From: Maribacter spongiicola
Lineage (GTDB): Bacteria > Bacteroidota > Bacteroidia > Flavobacteriales > Flavobacteriaceae
Reading direction: 5' to 3'
Assembly: GCF_004364165.1 (NCBI RefSeq)
Contig: NZ_SOAY01000011.1
Coordinates: 434,001-498,000, forward strand
DNA: 64,000 nucleotides
Shown here piece after piece: positions 27,386 through 37,949 of the stretch. Each line of letters begins with the position of its first letter. The first letter of the stretch is position 1. The notes beneath the pieces are model-generated. The model saw only the letters and a list, made by a program, of their open reading frames with translations. It did not search any database and was not told where the DNA came from. Both the position numbers and the translations under genes were made by a program.

Positions 27386-30235
27386 TTAAAACCATTTTCT
27401 TGTGAATAGTCCTGTTAAGGTTTTAGGACTCACCGTAATGATGAATCTTATTTTTTCACCATAGTTTGGTTGCGATACTTCCCAGCCGTTGTTTGAGTGA
27501 ACCGGTAGATACAATTCAAAGTAATCGGTTACAAGATTTAAACGTACACCAGAGTCGTATACGAACTTGCCGTTAATACCTCTGTTTTTAACTATTCCGG
27601 CATCACCATATAATTCGATCCATTTCCATAGGTTGAAACTACCGTTTACCGTTGCCATCCAATCATTTGAGAATCTATATTGTTGATCAAGAAAAGATTT
27701 GAATCCGCCTTCGGCTATAATAATCTGCTGACTGTAAATACCAGAATCTTCCGATCTTCCTAAGTAACCATAATCGAAAAGGTAATCTGTAGGGCGGTCA
27801 AGGGCAAAACTAAAGAAATCAGTTTGCGTATTATTACTTAAAAACTTACCTGCAAAAAATCGAAGGTTCAATTGTCTATTATTATCAAATAATTTTCGAT
27901 ATTCATATTCAAACGACAGCTTGCTAAAACTGCCTGCTAATTGAAAATCTGCAAACCAGGAATTATAATCTAATATGCCATTATTTCTACTGGTATAACG
28001 TGCGTTAAATACACTATAATCTGGATTTTCCGGGTCGTTAGCCAGAGATATTAGAGCTGGATCAAAATCTCTAAAAATATTTACATACCTGAAAGACAGA
28101 AAATCTCTTTTATTTGATAATAAGTCTGCGGGCCTAAAGCCAAAACTTAACGAGGGTGTTACAGATGAGTATCTGGAGTTTTCATTAAAGTGAGAAGTGC
28201 CGGCACCGATATTATATTGAGCAACATACAACCCGCTTTTACTTAGGTATTTTCTATAACTGAATTTTCCAGAACCTACAAAAGCTTTCTCTCTGAAGGA
28301 ATAAGAGGGAGAGAAATCATATACAAATGGTCTTTCTAGTAAGGTCTTGTTATAAAGCCGCATACCTGGGGTCCAGCCATCATAAATATTAAAACTCAAT
28401 ACCGGAACATAGAAAACCTGATTATAATATGGGTTTTCAGCATCTTTAAAGAAAGTAAACTTTAGTTTTTTGTTACTAGATAGAAACCCCTTTAATGATT
28501 TCCAGTTGTCTCGTTGATTAAATTCTGGTATTTTTTTGTCGTAATTTAGAACCAGCCTATCTTCTTGGTTATTAGGTATCGCAAAGGTTTCTTCAAACTC
28601 AATATTGCTAAACCAATATTCAGAAACCACAGAATCTTTTTTGAGTCCGAATACCGAAATAGGCACGTTCGTACCTTCCTTATTTTTTATAGTAACCAAT
28701 AGCGAATCGGTGTCTTTCTGTACTTTTTTTATTTTGAAATCGATTTTGCGATCTGTAGATACGTAATCTTTAAAAAACCAATTAATATCTTGTTCGGTAG
28801 AGCGTTTTAATATCGATTCAAAATCATGAACCTTGACAGTATTTAGTTTATAATACTCAAAAAATGTTTTTATACTTTCATCAACATGTTCTTTTCCAAT
28901 ATAATCTGCCAAATAAGCTAAGCCTAAACCTGCTTTATACTTATTGGCGATTTTCTGGTTGAACTTTATAAGCGAATCGTTCGAGGTTTGTAGCGCTTGG
29001 TCTAAATTTTTACGCGCTGTTAAATTATATAGAAAAGGATACTGGTCATTGAAATCCATCTTTGCCAATTCAAAACTTCTGAAGCCCCAAATATTTGATA
29101 GTTTACCCATCATCTTTTGATCAGGGTAATATTTGTCTATATAGGCAATCATTAAATAGTTGGCGATAGCACTGTTCAACCATTGCTCTTTTCGCGGATT
29201 CAAGAACATAGTTTCTCTTAAAATACTGTTGATTGCCGTTTTCAAGAATTTCATTTCGAATTGAAATTGTTCTTCGTACGGGCGTATAAAAGAGGGTAGT
29301 TGGTTTAGACCATAAAGTGGGTCTTTGTTATAATCTAACTCGCTTACTAATATTTTCTTATGAGGGTAATCTCCTAAGTTTTGGTGGATAAAATTGGCGA
29401 CTTTATTGATTGATAATCCCTGCCCAATAACACTATATCTTGGTGCTCTGATATCTGTTAAAAAAGTCATGTAAGGTGTGCGGTGTGTAAAAAAGTCTTT
29501 TTGCGGACTAAGTATTATTTCTCCACCACGTTGTCGGTTTCCTTTTAGTTGCGCGAACTGCCCATTTGGAAATTTTGACTCTGAGTCAATATCAAAATTA
29601 GAAGCAAGATTTAAGCTATCGGGATATTTAAAGTTAATGATGGTATTGGTTTCGTTCATATAAAGATCCTCTAGATTTTTATTTGAATACAGATGCCATT
29701 TACCGTCATATACAGCAGGTGTTAAGTACCAGTCTTTTAGGTAGTAATCGCCTCGGTTGCCATACCCATAGGGCGTATATTTATTTGGTGGTAGTTTTAC
29801 CTTATAGGTGATGAAAACTTTAGTAGATGTGTTGGGTAGCAATATATTGTTAAGCGTGACCTTTAAAATGTCTTTACCTTCGGTACGGCTCCATTCAAGT
29901 CCGTTATAAGAATCGTCGACTACACTTATAATGGTAGTTTTACCTCGCTCATCGGCTTTGGCCAAATGCAGCGATTTTTTAAATTCTTGTGCAAACCTTT
30001 TCGCTAGTCCTGTATTTTTATCTGAGTAGGCATTCGCCCAATCATTAAAATAAATGACACCTAAGTTGTAATTAGACTTATTATAATAGGTGAACTCTTG
30101 ACGAATATCGAGCTCTTTAGTATACTCGTTTAAAGTTACACTAAGGTCAGTTTCGTATTGAGCAAAACAACTAGTCGCATTAACAACTAATAATAATATA
30201 CAGGAATAGAGAAATGAATGAGAATTACGTATCAA
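27386..30235 (-). CDS. M1-peptidase-like protein lacking zinc ligands, fused to an outer-membrane beta-barrel
   Basis: 949 residues. Signal peptide 1-25 (ends CFAQ). Residues about 27-520 follow the M1 aminopeptidase plan, but where HExxH should stand the sequence is LKTAINSIL (331-339) and WLDEGFATY is replaced by WLNSAIANY (352-360), so all three zinc ligands are missing. Residues about 590-949 look like strands of an outer-membrane barrel and the chain ends in KWF, a terminal aromatic as expected for such barrels. Start is TTG, eight bases after the LOG gene. Probably a non-catalytic surface or assembly protein. Confidence 0.85.
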   Translation of the reverse strand: MIRNSHSFLYSCILLLVVNATSCFAQYETDLSVTLNEYTKELDIRQEFTYYNKSNYNLGVIYFNDWANAYSDKNTGLAKRFAQEFKKSLHLAKADERGKTTIISVVDDSYNGLEWSRTEGKDILKVTLNNILLPNTSTKVFITYKVKLPPNKYTPYGYGNRGDYYLKDWYLTPAVYDGKWHLYSNKNLEDLYMNETNTIINFKYPDSLNLASNFDIDSESKFPNGQFAQLKGNRQRGGEIILSPQKDFFTHRTPYMTFLTDIRAPRYSVIGQGLSINKVANFIHQNLGDYPHKKILVSELDYNKDPLYGLNQLPSFIRPYEEQFQFEMKFLKTAINSILRETMFLNPRKEQWLNSAIANYLMIAYIDKYYPDQKMMGKLSNIWGFRSFELAKMDFNDQYPFLYNLTARKNLDQALQTSNDSLIKFNQKIANKYKAGLGLAYLADYIGKEHVDESIKTFFEYYKLNTVKVHDFESILKRSTEQDINWFFKDYVSTDRKIDFKIKKVQKDTDSLLVTIKNKEGTNVPISVFGLKKDSVVSEYWFSNIEFEETFAIPNNQEDRLVLNYDKKIPEFNQRDNWKSLKGFLSSNKKLKFTFFKDAENPYYNQVFYVPVLSFNIYDGWTPGMRLYNKTLLERPFVYDFSPSYSFREKAFVGSGKFSYRKYLSKSGLYVAQYNIGAGTSHFNENSRYSSVTPSLSFGFRPADLLSNKRDFLSFRYVNIFRDFDPALISLANDPENPDYSVFNARYTSRNNGILDYNSWFADFQLAGSFSKLSFEYEYRKLFDNNRQLNLRFFAGKFLSNNTQTDFFSFALDRPTDYLFDYGYLGRSEDSGIYSQQIIIAEGGFKSFLDQQYRFSNDWMATVNGSFNLWKWIELYGDAGIVKNRGINGKFVYDSGVRLNLVTDYFELYLPVHSNNGWEVSQPNYGEKIRFIITVSPKTLTGLFTRKWF

Positions 30236-30243
30236 GGCTAAGA

Positions 30244-30930
30244 TTAAAAATTAGGACTCATACTATGCCCTTTATAAAAGGTATCTATGATCTCAACAAC
30301 TTCTTCTTCAGTGTCTACAATTTGAATAAGGTTTAAATCTTCGGGACTAATAGTTCCCATTTTAAGCATGGTGCCTTTTACCCAGTCCATAAGTCCGGTC
30401 CAAAAATCACTGCCCACAAGAATAATCGGGAATTTTCCAATTTTATGTGTCTGTATCAACGTGATGGCTTCAAAAAGCTCATCTAATGTTCCAAAGCCGC
30501 CAGGCATTACTACAAAACCTTGAGAGTATTTTACGAACATTACCTTTCTTACGAAGAAGTAGTCGAAATCTAAACTCTTATCATTATCGATATACGGATT
30601 ATCATGTTGCTCAAAAGGTAGGTCAATGTTTAAACCTACAGATGTACCACCGGCAAGGTTGGCACCTCTATTACCAGCTTCCATAATACCTGGTCCACCA
30701 CCAGTAATAACTCCGTAACCTGCTTCTGCAATAGATTTTGCAATAGATACCGCTAGTTTGTAATATGGGTCTTCTTCTTTTGTTCTGGCAGAACCAAAAA
30801 TAGATACACATGGTCCTATTTTACTCATGCGCTCAAAACCATTTACAAACTCGCCCATTATCTTAAAAATGGCCCAAGAGTCATTGGTTTTTATTTCGTT
30901 CCAGCCTTTATGATGTTTTTCTGATCTCAT
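30244..30930 (-). CDS. LOG family (TIGR00730) nucleotide-binding protein
   Basis: 228 residues with a Rossmann-like fold. GGGPGIMEAGNRGA and PGGFGTLDELFEA are the two signature motifs of the LOG/lysine-decarboxylase-like family, whose characterised members hydrolyse nucleoside monophosphates such as cytokinin ribotides. Substrate here is not known. Followed by the M1-like barrel gene after eight bases, so possibly co-transcribed. Confidence 0.92.
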   Translation of the reverse strand: MRSEKHHKGWNEIKTNDSWAIFKIMGEFVNGFERMSKIGPCVSIFGSARTKEEDPYYKLAVSIAKSIAEAGYGVITGGGPGIMEAGNRGANLAGGTSVGLNIDLPFEQHDNPYIDNDKSLDFDYFFVRKVMFVKYSQGFVVMPGGFGTLDELFEAITLIQTHKIGKFPIILVGSDFWTGLMDWVKGTMLKMGTISPEDLNLIQIVDTEEEVVEIIDTFYKGHSMSPNF

Positions 30931-30972
30931 TCTTTATTTAATATACTTTTAGATAGATTTTTTATCTAATTA

Positions 30973-33804
30973 TTATTTTAATTCTCTTTTTAAAAACTTT
31001 GCGGTGTAGCTTTTCTTGTCTTTTGCAACCTCTTCTGGCGTGCCTTTCGCTACTAACTGCCCACCTGAGCGTCCGCCTTCGTAACCGATATCTATGATAT
31101 AATCTACCATTTTAATTACGTCCATATTATGTTCAATAACTAACACGGTATTTCCTTTATCAGCTAATTTATTCAAAACATCCATTAAAACCCTAATATC
31201 TTCAAAATGAAGTCCGGTTGTAGGCTCATCTAAAATATAGAAGGTATTACCCGTATCTCTCTTAGAAAGTTCTGTTGCCAATTTTATACGTTGCGCCTCA
31301 CCACCTGATAAGGTAGTAGATTGCTGCCCTAAAGATATGTAACCTAAGCCCACATCTTGTATGGTCTTTAACTTACGATGTATTTTCGGAATAAGTTCAA
31401 AAAATGATACAGCTTCGTTAATTGTCATTTCTAAAACATCTGAAATGGACTTGCCTTTGTAACGAATTTCTAGCGTTTCTCTATTAAATCTCTTACCATT
31501 ACAGGTTTCACATTCTACATAAACATCTGGTAAAAAATTCATTTCAATAACACGCAATCCTCCACCTTGACAAGTTTCACAACGACCACCTTTTACATTA
31601 AAACTAAATCTACCGGGTTTGTAGCCACGTATAGATGCTTCAGTAGTTTTTGCAAATAGCGAACGTATTTCGCCAAATACACCAGTATATGTCGCCGGGT
31701 TTGATCTTGGTGTTCTACCAATTGGCGATTGGTTGATGTCAATAACTTTATCGATATGCTCTAGCCCCGTAATTTTCTTATACGGCATCGGTTTTTTAAC
31801 GCCATTGAAATAATGAGCGTTCATAATTGGATAAAGCGTTTCGTTGATCAAAGTTGATTTACCACTACCGGATACTCCTGTAACGCCAATCATTTTTCCT
31901 AAAGGAAATTTGACAGTAAGGTTCTTTAAATTATTTCCTGTGCAGCCAGATAATACAATTTCATTGCCATTACCGGGTCTTCTCTTTTTCGGGACTTCAA
32001 TCTTCTTTACACCGGTCATATAATCGGCAGTAAGCGTATGAACATTTTTCAATTCTTCAGGCGTACCTTGAGATATGATTTCTCCACCGTTTTTACCTGC
32101 TTTCGGACCTATGTCAATTACATGATCAGCCCTTTCTATCATATCGCGGTCATGTTCGACTACGATAACAGAGTTGCCAATATCTCTAAGAGATTCTAAA
32201 GATTTAATCAATCGTTCATTATCTCGCTGGTGTAAACCGATGCTTGGCTCATCTAGAATATAAAGTACACCTACCAATTGGGATCCAATTTGGGTCGCTA
32301 ATCGAATACGTTGTGCTTCGCCACCAGATAATGATTTAGAGCTTCTGTTCAATGATAAATAATCGAGACCTACATCTAGTAAAAATTGAATTCTAGTACT
32401 GATCTCTTTTATAATCTCTTCGGCTATCTTTAGCTGATTACCGCTAAGTTTTTTATCTAAACCATTAAAGAATGCTGCTAATTCAACAATATCTAAATTA
32501 GCTAACTCGGCAATATTCTTATCTTCAATTTTAAAGTAAAGCGATTCTTTTCTAAGTCGGAAACCTGTACATGACGGACAAGTAATTCTGTCCATATATT
32601 CTTTTGCCCATCGTTTTATAGATGTTGAGGCAGCTTCTTCGAACTGATTTTTTATGAAATTAGAAATTCCTTCATAATCAATTTTATAGGTTCGTTTTAC
32701 GCCCAATGTTTTCGAATCTACCTCAAAACTTTCTTTACCACCGTTTAAAAGAATCTCGATGGCTTCAGCAGGAATGGTATCTATAGGGTCTGTTATTTTA
32801 AAATTATAGCGTTCTGCTATAGTCTCGATCTGTTTAAATGCCCAAGATTTTTTATAATCTCCTAATGGGGCTATTCCGCCACCTTTAATAGATAATTTTT
32901 TATTAGGGAAAATCTTCTTCTCATTTACTTCATATACATGACCTAAGCCGCTGCAATAGGGGCACATGCCTTTTGGCGAGTTAAATGAAAATGTATTAGG
33001 TTCAGGGGTAGGATAGGAGATACCCGTTGAAGGGCACATTAAATCTCTACTAAAATACCTCGGTAAATCTGTACCTTCTTCTAAAACCATTAATACATTC
33101 TCGCCACTATACATGGCTGTATTTATAGTTTCGGATAAACGTTTATGAAAATCTTCGCTTTCAACTACTTTTAAACGGTCAATGACAATCTCTATATCGT
33201 GCACCTTGTAACGGTCCACCTTCATGCCTTTAACGATATCTTTTACTTCACCATCAACGCGAACTTTTACGAAACCTTGCTTTGCAATTTGTTCAAATAG
33301 CTCACGATAGTGACCTTTTCTTGATTTAATTATCGGTGCAAGAATATTTATTTTCTTTCCGTTATACGATTCAATAATCAAGTTCTTAATTTGTTCATCG
33401 CTATAACTCACCATTTTTTCGCCTGTGTTATAACTATGTGCGTCTGCTGCACGGGCAAAAAGTAGTCTTAAGAAATCATATATTTCTGTAATGGTACCAA
33501 CTGTAGATCTTGGCGATTTGGAAGTCGTCTTTTGTTCAATAGCAATTACAGGCGATAAACCATCAATTTTATCAACATCTGGGCGTTCTAATCCGCCTAA
33601 AAATTGTCTGGCATAGGCAGAAAAAGTTTCGATATAACGTCTTTGCCCTTCTGCGTAAATGGTGTCAAAAGCCAATGAAGATTTTCCACTACCAGATAAG
33701 CCAGTTATAACAACCAGTTTGTCTCGCGGTATGGTAACATCTATATTCTTAAGGTTATGAACGCGTGCGCCCTTAACTTCTATATTTTCTTCAAAATTAA
33801 TCAT
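30973..33804 (-). CDS. uvrA: Excinuclease ABC subunit A
   Basis: Damage-recognition ATPase of nucleotide excision repair. 943 residues from [12 protein letters not shown], preferred over a longer start because family members begin here. Two ABC-type ATPase modules with [12 protein letters not shown] and [11 protein letters not shown], two LSGGEAQRI signatures, and CxxC pairs of zinc modules (CPYC, CPSC, CETC, CETC). Stands alone on the minus strand. Confidence 0.97.
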   Translation of the reverse strand: MINFEENIEVKGARVHNLKNIDVTIPRDKLVVITGLSGSGKSSLAFDTIYAEGQRRYIETFSAYARQFLGGLERPDVDKIDGLSPVIAIEQKTTSKSPRSTVGTITEIYDFLRLLFARAADAHSYNTGEKMVSYSDEQIKNLIIESYNGKKINILAPIIKSRKGHYRELFEQIAKQGFVKVRVDGEVKDIVKGMKVDRYKVHDIEIVIDRLKVVESEDFHKRLSETINTAMYSGENVLMVLEEGTDLPRYFSRDLMCPSTGISYPTPEPNTFSFNSPKGMCPYCSGLGHVYEVNEKKIFPNKKLSIKGGGIAPLGDYKKSWAFKQIETIAERYNFKITDPIDTIPAEAIEILLNGGKESFEVDSKTLGVKRTYKIDYEGISNFIKNQFEEAASTSIKRWAKEYMDRITCPSCTGFRLRKESLYFKIEDKNIAELANLDIVELAAFFNGLDKKLSGNQLKIAEEIIKEISTRIQFLLDVGLDYLSLNRSSKSLSGGEAQRIRLATQIGSQLVGVLYILDEPSIGLHQRDNERLIKSLESLRDIGNSVIVVEHDRDMIERADHVIDIGPKAGKNGGEIISQGTPEELKNVHTLTADYMTGVKKIEVPKKRRPGNGNEIVLSGCTGNNLKNLTVKFPLGKMIGVTGVSGSGKSTLINETLYPIMNAHYFNGVKKPMPYKKITGLEHIDKVIDINQSPIGRTPRSNPATYTGVFGEIRSLFAKTTEASIRGYKPGRFSFNVKGGRCETCQGGGLRVIEMNFLPDVYVECETCNGKRFNRETLEIRYKGKSISDVLEMTINEAVSFFELIPKIHRKLKTIQDVGLGYISLGQQSTTLSGGEAQRIKLATELSKRDTGNTFYILDEPTTGLHFEDIRVLMDVLNKLADKGNTVLVIEHNMDVIKMVDYIIDIGYEGGRSGGQLVAKGTPEEVAKDKKSYTAKFLKRELK

Positions 33805-33982
33805 GTATTCATAGCAAAGTTGCAAAAGTACGATTTTGAGTGCTAATTACACACGTTCTTAAGTTCTTTGAAAAGACTGAATGTCTTAAATTATTGATGC
33901 AATCGCTTTATTGAGGTGTAATAGTATTTTATACCCATCAGATTACAAATGGAATAAAAATAATAGTAAAGTTCACAAATTT

Positions 33983-34819
33983 TTATTCATGCATTACAAA
34001 TAATGGTACTGAAGTTTGGTGGCTTAGTACTTCAACAGAGTTGTTGAAAAATACTTGTTGAAATAGGTTTAAATTTTTCGCAACCAATGTCAACATTTCA
34101 ATTTCATTTTCTGCGATATAATTTAAAATTGAATCTCTAACACTTTTGCCTAAAATATGATTAAAGCTATGTTTATCGATAAATAACTCTTTTAAATAAT
34201 CATTGAGATAGGCTTGGTTAATTACCTGAGAATTTGAAAAATTGGGTTTAGATTGTGTAACATGAATGACGTCTAACTTTGCATTTGAAATTTCTAGTAT
34301 TTCTGTAATAGAATTTAAAATAGGGTAGGTGTAGAAAAGATTAAAGTCTGTAGGAAAAGCAATGTTACTTGGCTTTTTGGTAATCGTATTTTCAGGTATT
34401 ACTAATACATTACAAGCTACTTTGGTAATCACATTACCTGTACTAGTGCCAATTATAGATGCTTTTATGCTAGAAGCCCCTTTCGTGCCCATTACAATTA
34501 AATCTATCTTTTTCTCGTCAACGGTCTTCCTTACTATATCAATAAGATTACCATACTCTTCAAGCGAAATAAATTTGTGATCAGGGTTTGGGAAACACAT
34601 CGCTATACGGTCAATGGTTTCGTTCAGTTTATCTAAAGCACTAAATTTTTCTTTTGCATTTATTGTCAAAAATGAATTTGCGGCGATATCAGAATTACCT
34701 AAATCATCTACATGCAATACATAAAAGGTGCATTTTATGTTTTCAAAAAAACACGCAGCATATTCAAGGGCGTTCCAAGAATTATTAGAAAAATCAGTGG
34801 GTATTAAAATGTGTTTCAT
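33983..34819 (-). CDS. Tandem universal stress protein
   Basis: 278 residues with two UspA domains. The first is complete: MKHILIPTDFSNNSWNALE at the start, and GTKGASSIKASIIGTSTGNV as the ATP-binding glycine loop (about 115-134). The second (about 150-278) is more divergent. Lies 68 bases downstream of the REC-CRP regulator in the same direction, and is a plausible target or part of that stress circuit. Confidence 0.9.
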   Translation of the reverse strand: MKHILIPTDFSNNSWNALEYAACFFENIKCTFYVLHVDDLGNSDIAANSFLTINAKEKFSALDKLNETIDRIAMCFPNPDHKFISLEEYGNLIDIVRKTVDEKKIDLIVMGTKGASSIKASIIGTSTGNVITKVACNVLVIPENTITKKPSNIAFPTDFNLFYTYPILNSITEILEISNAKLDVIHVTQSKPNFSNSQVINQAYLNDYLKELFIDKHSFNHILGKSVRDSILNYIAENEIEMLTLVAKNLNLFQQVFFNNSVEVLSHQTSVPLFVMHE

Positions 34820-34887
34820 TCAATCGACTTACTTTACAAAAGTAAATGGTTGATGAAACGTGATAAATGATATTTATCAGATATCGT

Positions 34888-35940
34888 TTAATTTACATAT
34901 TGTAATGCTTTAATTTCTAATATTTGAATATTTCTACCTTCGACGGCTATTAGACCTTCTTTTTTAAATCCAGACAATGTACGTATTAAGCTTTCGGTCG
35001 CTATACCTGCAACACTTGCTAGATCATTACGCGATATTCTAATGGGCTCATCTGGTTTTGTATTCATGACATCGGCAAATTGTAACAAGGTTTGTGCTGT
35101 TTTTCTGCGTACAGAACTATAGGCCATTTGTAATAATTGAGCTTTTATATTCGAAATGTTTGCAGATAAGAGTTCCATTAGCTCCATAGAAATGGTCTTA
35201 TTTTCGTTCAGTATTTCTTTTAAATTTTCTTTCGAAATACCTGCTAATTCAACATCCTCTAATGCTGTAGCAGATTCTTGATAGGGTACATTGTTTAAAA
35301 AGGAGGTGAAGCCTAAAAAGTCATCTGCCTTTGCCAAAGATGTAATCAGCTCTTTTCCGTCAGGATCCATATTGTAGCATTTTACAAGTCCTTTTAAAAC
35401 AAGATAAATTTTGTTAGAACGGCTATTTTCTTCATAAATATGTTCTCCTTGCTTGAAATTTACTACTTCGCCATTGTCATCAAAGAAATTTTTAAGTTCA
35501 TGAATGGTGCGCATTTCATTTTCAGAAACTCCGTGTTCTTTAGACGTTTCATCTTGCATGCGCATTAGTAGTTCGGCTTTTGCCAACCTACTTTTTACAG
35601 CACTCATTAGTTCCTCTTCTTCAAAGGGTTTGGTTAGGTAGTCATCTGCCCCAAGATCCATTCCCTTCCGTATTTCTTTATGCTCAGTTTTTGCAGATAG
35701 AAAAATGAACGGTATGTGCTTCGTTTTTTCGTTACTAGAAAGATTTTCGAGTACACCATAGCCATCAACTTCGGGCATCATAATATCGCAAATGATAATG
35801 TCTGGTAAATTTTCAATGGCGGCTGAAATACCTATTTTTCCATTAGGTGCCGTCATAACTGTATAACCCGCTAATTCTAAAAGTTCTTCGGTATTTTCTC
35901 GCAAGGCTTTATCGTCCTCAATCAATAAAATTCTTTTCAT
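34888..35940 (-). CDS. Response regulator with receiver, cyclic-nucleotide-binding-like and Crp-type HTH domains
   Basis: 350 residues in three parts: REC (about 1-120, phospho-acceptor Asp in IIICDIMMPEVDG and the conserved Lys in DDYLTKPF), a cNMP-binding/Crp sensory fold (about 150-265) and a Crp HTH (about 280-335, RNDLASVAGIATESLIRTLSGF). A direct two-component input into a Crp-type DNA-binding domain. The histidine kinase is three bases upstream; the two form an operon. No Fe-S cysteine cluster is evident, so oxygen sensing of FNR type is not indicated. Confidence 0.93.
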   Translation of the reverse strand: MKRILLIEDDKALRENTEELLELAGYTVMTAPNGKIGISAAIENLPDIIICDIMMPEVDGYGVLENLSSNEKTKHIPFIFLSAKTEHKEIRKGMDLGADDYLTKPFEEEELMSAVKSRLAKAELLMRMQDETSKEHGVSENEMRTIHELKNFFDDNGEVVNFKQGEHIYEENSRSNKIYLVLKGLVKCYNMDPDGKELITSLAKADDFLGFTSFLNNVPYQESATALEDVELAGISKENLKEILNENKTISMELMELLSANISNIKAQLLQMAYSSVRRKTAQTLLQFADVMNTKPDEPIRISRNDLASVAGIATESLIRTLSGFKKEGLIAVEGRNIQILEIKALQYVN

Positions 35941-35943
35941 CTT

Positions 35944-37455
35944 CTAGTTGGTTTTTAATTTAGGTATACTTAGCGTAAATGTTGACCCTATACTTTCTGT
36001 ACTTGAAAACTCAAGACTTCCACCTAAGTTCTCTATATGTTGTTTTGCGATATTTAAACCAATGCCGGTGCCTTGTGTCAATAAAGCGTTCTCTGCCCTA
36101 AAATAACGATTAAATATGTGTTTTTGCTCTTCTACCGGTATACCAATGCCTTCATCAATGACACTAATGGTATAACCTGTATCTTTGATATCCACCTTTA
36201 TATCAATGGTGGAATCTTCTGGAGAGTATTTGATAGCATTATGTACTAAATTGGATAGCGCCAATTCTAAGGTCTTTTCATCGAATTGAATATTTAATTC
36301 ATCAATGTTTTCTGGGTAGTGAATCTGTTGGCCAGACTTGAGCAGCATGTTGGCATTATATACTACCTCGTTAACGGTTTTACTAAGCGGAAATTCTTCG
36401 ATTTTATAATTCACCTTACCAGATTCTAACCGTTCTACAGATAGAAAATCATTAAGTATGGTATCTAAATATTTTACCTTATTTTTTATTGTAGTTACGT
36501 GTTTATCTCGCTTTGGTTGCTGTTCTGTTTCGGTATATTTACCGAGTAAGGTAATCGATGTTAGTATACTGCTTAAAGGTGTTTTAAATTCATGCGATAC
36601 TAATGATAAGAAACGTGTTTTAAGTTCGTTCAGTTCTTTTTCAACAGCGAGCGCTTCTGTTAGTTGATGGGTACGTTCTTCTACTATTTTTTCTAAGTTT
36701 TCTGTATAATTTTTTCTCTCTGTGATATCTAGAATAAAGGCAACAAATACTTTTTCTTTTCCTAGTTTCGATAGTTGTAGATGTACTTCAACTGGGTACG
36801 AAGTTCCGTCTTTTCTTCCATGTCTGGTTTCGAACTTAACTTTGGCAGTTTCATCATTAACTAATGGAGCTATCAAGGTATTGAATTCAGAAATATCCAT
36901 ATCGGGTTTAATGTCAACGGGAGTCATTGTGTATAACTCTTCAAATGAATACCCTATATTTCTTTGCGCTTCTTTATTTATATTCAAAAACTTAAACGTA
37001 TCGGCATCAAAAATGAAAATTTCATTCAGCGATTCATCAAAAATTCGTGCCCAGTGGCTTAGTTCTTCTTCTCTATTTTTACGTTCTGTAATATTAATTA
37101 CCAAGGCCATTACATAGGTAGCGCCATAAAATTCAAACGGATTCAAACCTGCCTCAACAGGAAATTCTTTGCCGTCTTTACATATGCCATATAGATTTCT
37201 ACCATGCCCCATTTGGCGTTTATCACTTTTTGCGATAAAATTATCTACATGTGCACCATGACCTGCATGGTACCTTCTGGGTATTAGTATGTCTAAAGGT
37301 TTGCCAACTAGTTCGCCTTTCTCGTAACCAAACATTTGCAGCGATGACGTATTAGTGGCTACAATAATTTGATCAGCATTTACAACGATAATGCCTTCTG
37401 AAACACCTTCTGATAATAAATTAAAAATGTCACTATTTTCTTGAAAATCCTGCAT
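35944..37455 (-). CDS. PAS-PAS sensor histidine kinase
   Basis: 503 residues without transmembrane segments, so cytoplasmic. PAS 1 at about 8-130 (with IPRRYHAGHGAHVDNF), PAS 2 at about 135-255, HisKA with SLVSHEFKTPLSS, and HATPase with LVHNAIKYSP, IDEGIGIP and GTGIGLNIAKQ. The first PAS resembles FixL-type sensors, but haem binding cannot be claimed from sequence. Cognate regulator lies immediately downstream. Confidence 0.94.
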   Translation of the reverse strand: MQDFQENSDIFNLLSEGVSEGIIVVNADQIIVATNTSSLQMFGYEKGELVGKPLDILIPRRYHAGHGAHVDNFIAKSDKRQMGHGRNLYGICKDGKEFPVEAGLNPFEFYGATYVMALVINITERKNREEELSHWARIFDESLNEIFIFDADTFKFLNINKEAQRNIGYSFEELYTMTPVDIKPDMDISEFNTLIAPLVNDETAKVKFETRHGRKDGTSYPVEVHLQLSKLGKEKVFVAFILDITERKNYTENLEKIVEERTHQLTEALAVEKELNELKTRFLSLVSHEFKTPLSSILTSITLLGKYTETEQQPKRDKHVTTIKNKVKYLDTILNDFLSVERLESGKVNYKIEEFPLSKTVNEVVYNANMLLKSGQQIHYPENIDELNIQFDEKTLELALSNLVHNAIKYSPEDSTIDIKVDIKDTGYTISVIDEGIGIPVEEQKHIFNRYFRAENALLTQGTGIGLNIAKQHIENLGGSLEFSSTESIGSTFTLSIPKLKTN

Positions 37456-37547
37456 ATATCAAATATATCGATTACTACTGATTTTTGTCATATTAAAACT
37501 ACATCCTACTTCATATTTTTACTTGAAATCAACTAAGACAAGACAAA

Positions 37548-37949
37548 ATGGAAAATACGCCGAAAACAATGAACGGACTCTATGAAAATTTAGGTAAGCT
37601 ATTTTATGCCGTGGCTATAAGTGATGGAACCGTGCATAATAATGAATGGGCTAAAGTCAAGGAATACGTAAAAGAAGATTGGTTGTATGTAGATGATTTT
37701 ACAGACCGGTATGGTACCGATGCTGCAAACCAAATTGAAATTGTTTTTGATGTTTTAATGGAGTCTGAAAAAAGTAGTGAAGAATGTTTTGATGATTTTA
37801 AGGAGTTTTATAAAATTCATCCGCATGCATTTTCAGATAAAATAAAAACCTTGACCAAAAAGACGGCCAAGGCTATTGCAAGTTCATTCTCAGGTAATAA
37901 TAAGTCTGAGTTAATAGTGTTAGCAAAAATAGATCTATTGCTAGATTAA
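37548..37949 (+). CDS. TerB-like small helical protein
   Basis: 133 residues. LFYAVAISDGTVHNNEWAKV at about 16-35 resembles the acidic start of TerB/DjlA-type tellurite-resistance domains. No signal peptide. Divergent from the histidine kinase (92-base gap), and its last four bases overlap the end of the converging mannitol dehydrogenase gene. Function unknown. Confidence 0.65.
   Translation: MENTPKTMNGLYENLGKLFYAVAISDGTVHNNEWAKVKEYVKEDWLYVDDFTDRYGTDAANQIEIVFDVLMESEKSSEECFDDFKEFYKIHPHAFSDKIKTLTKKTAKAIASSFSGNNKSELIVLAKIDLLLD

Noticed and set aside
35944..37455. Haem-binding FixL-type oxygen sensor
   Set aside because: The PAS domain is similar in outline, but a haem ligand cannot be assigned by eye.
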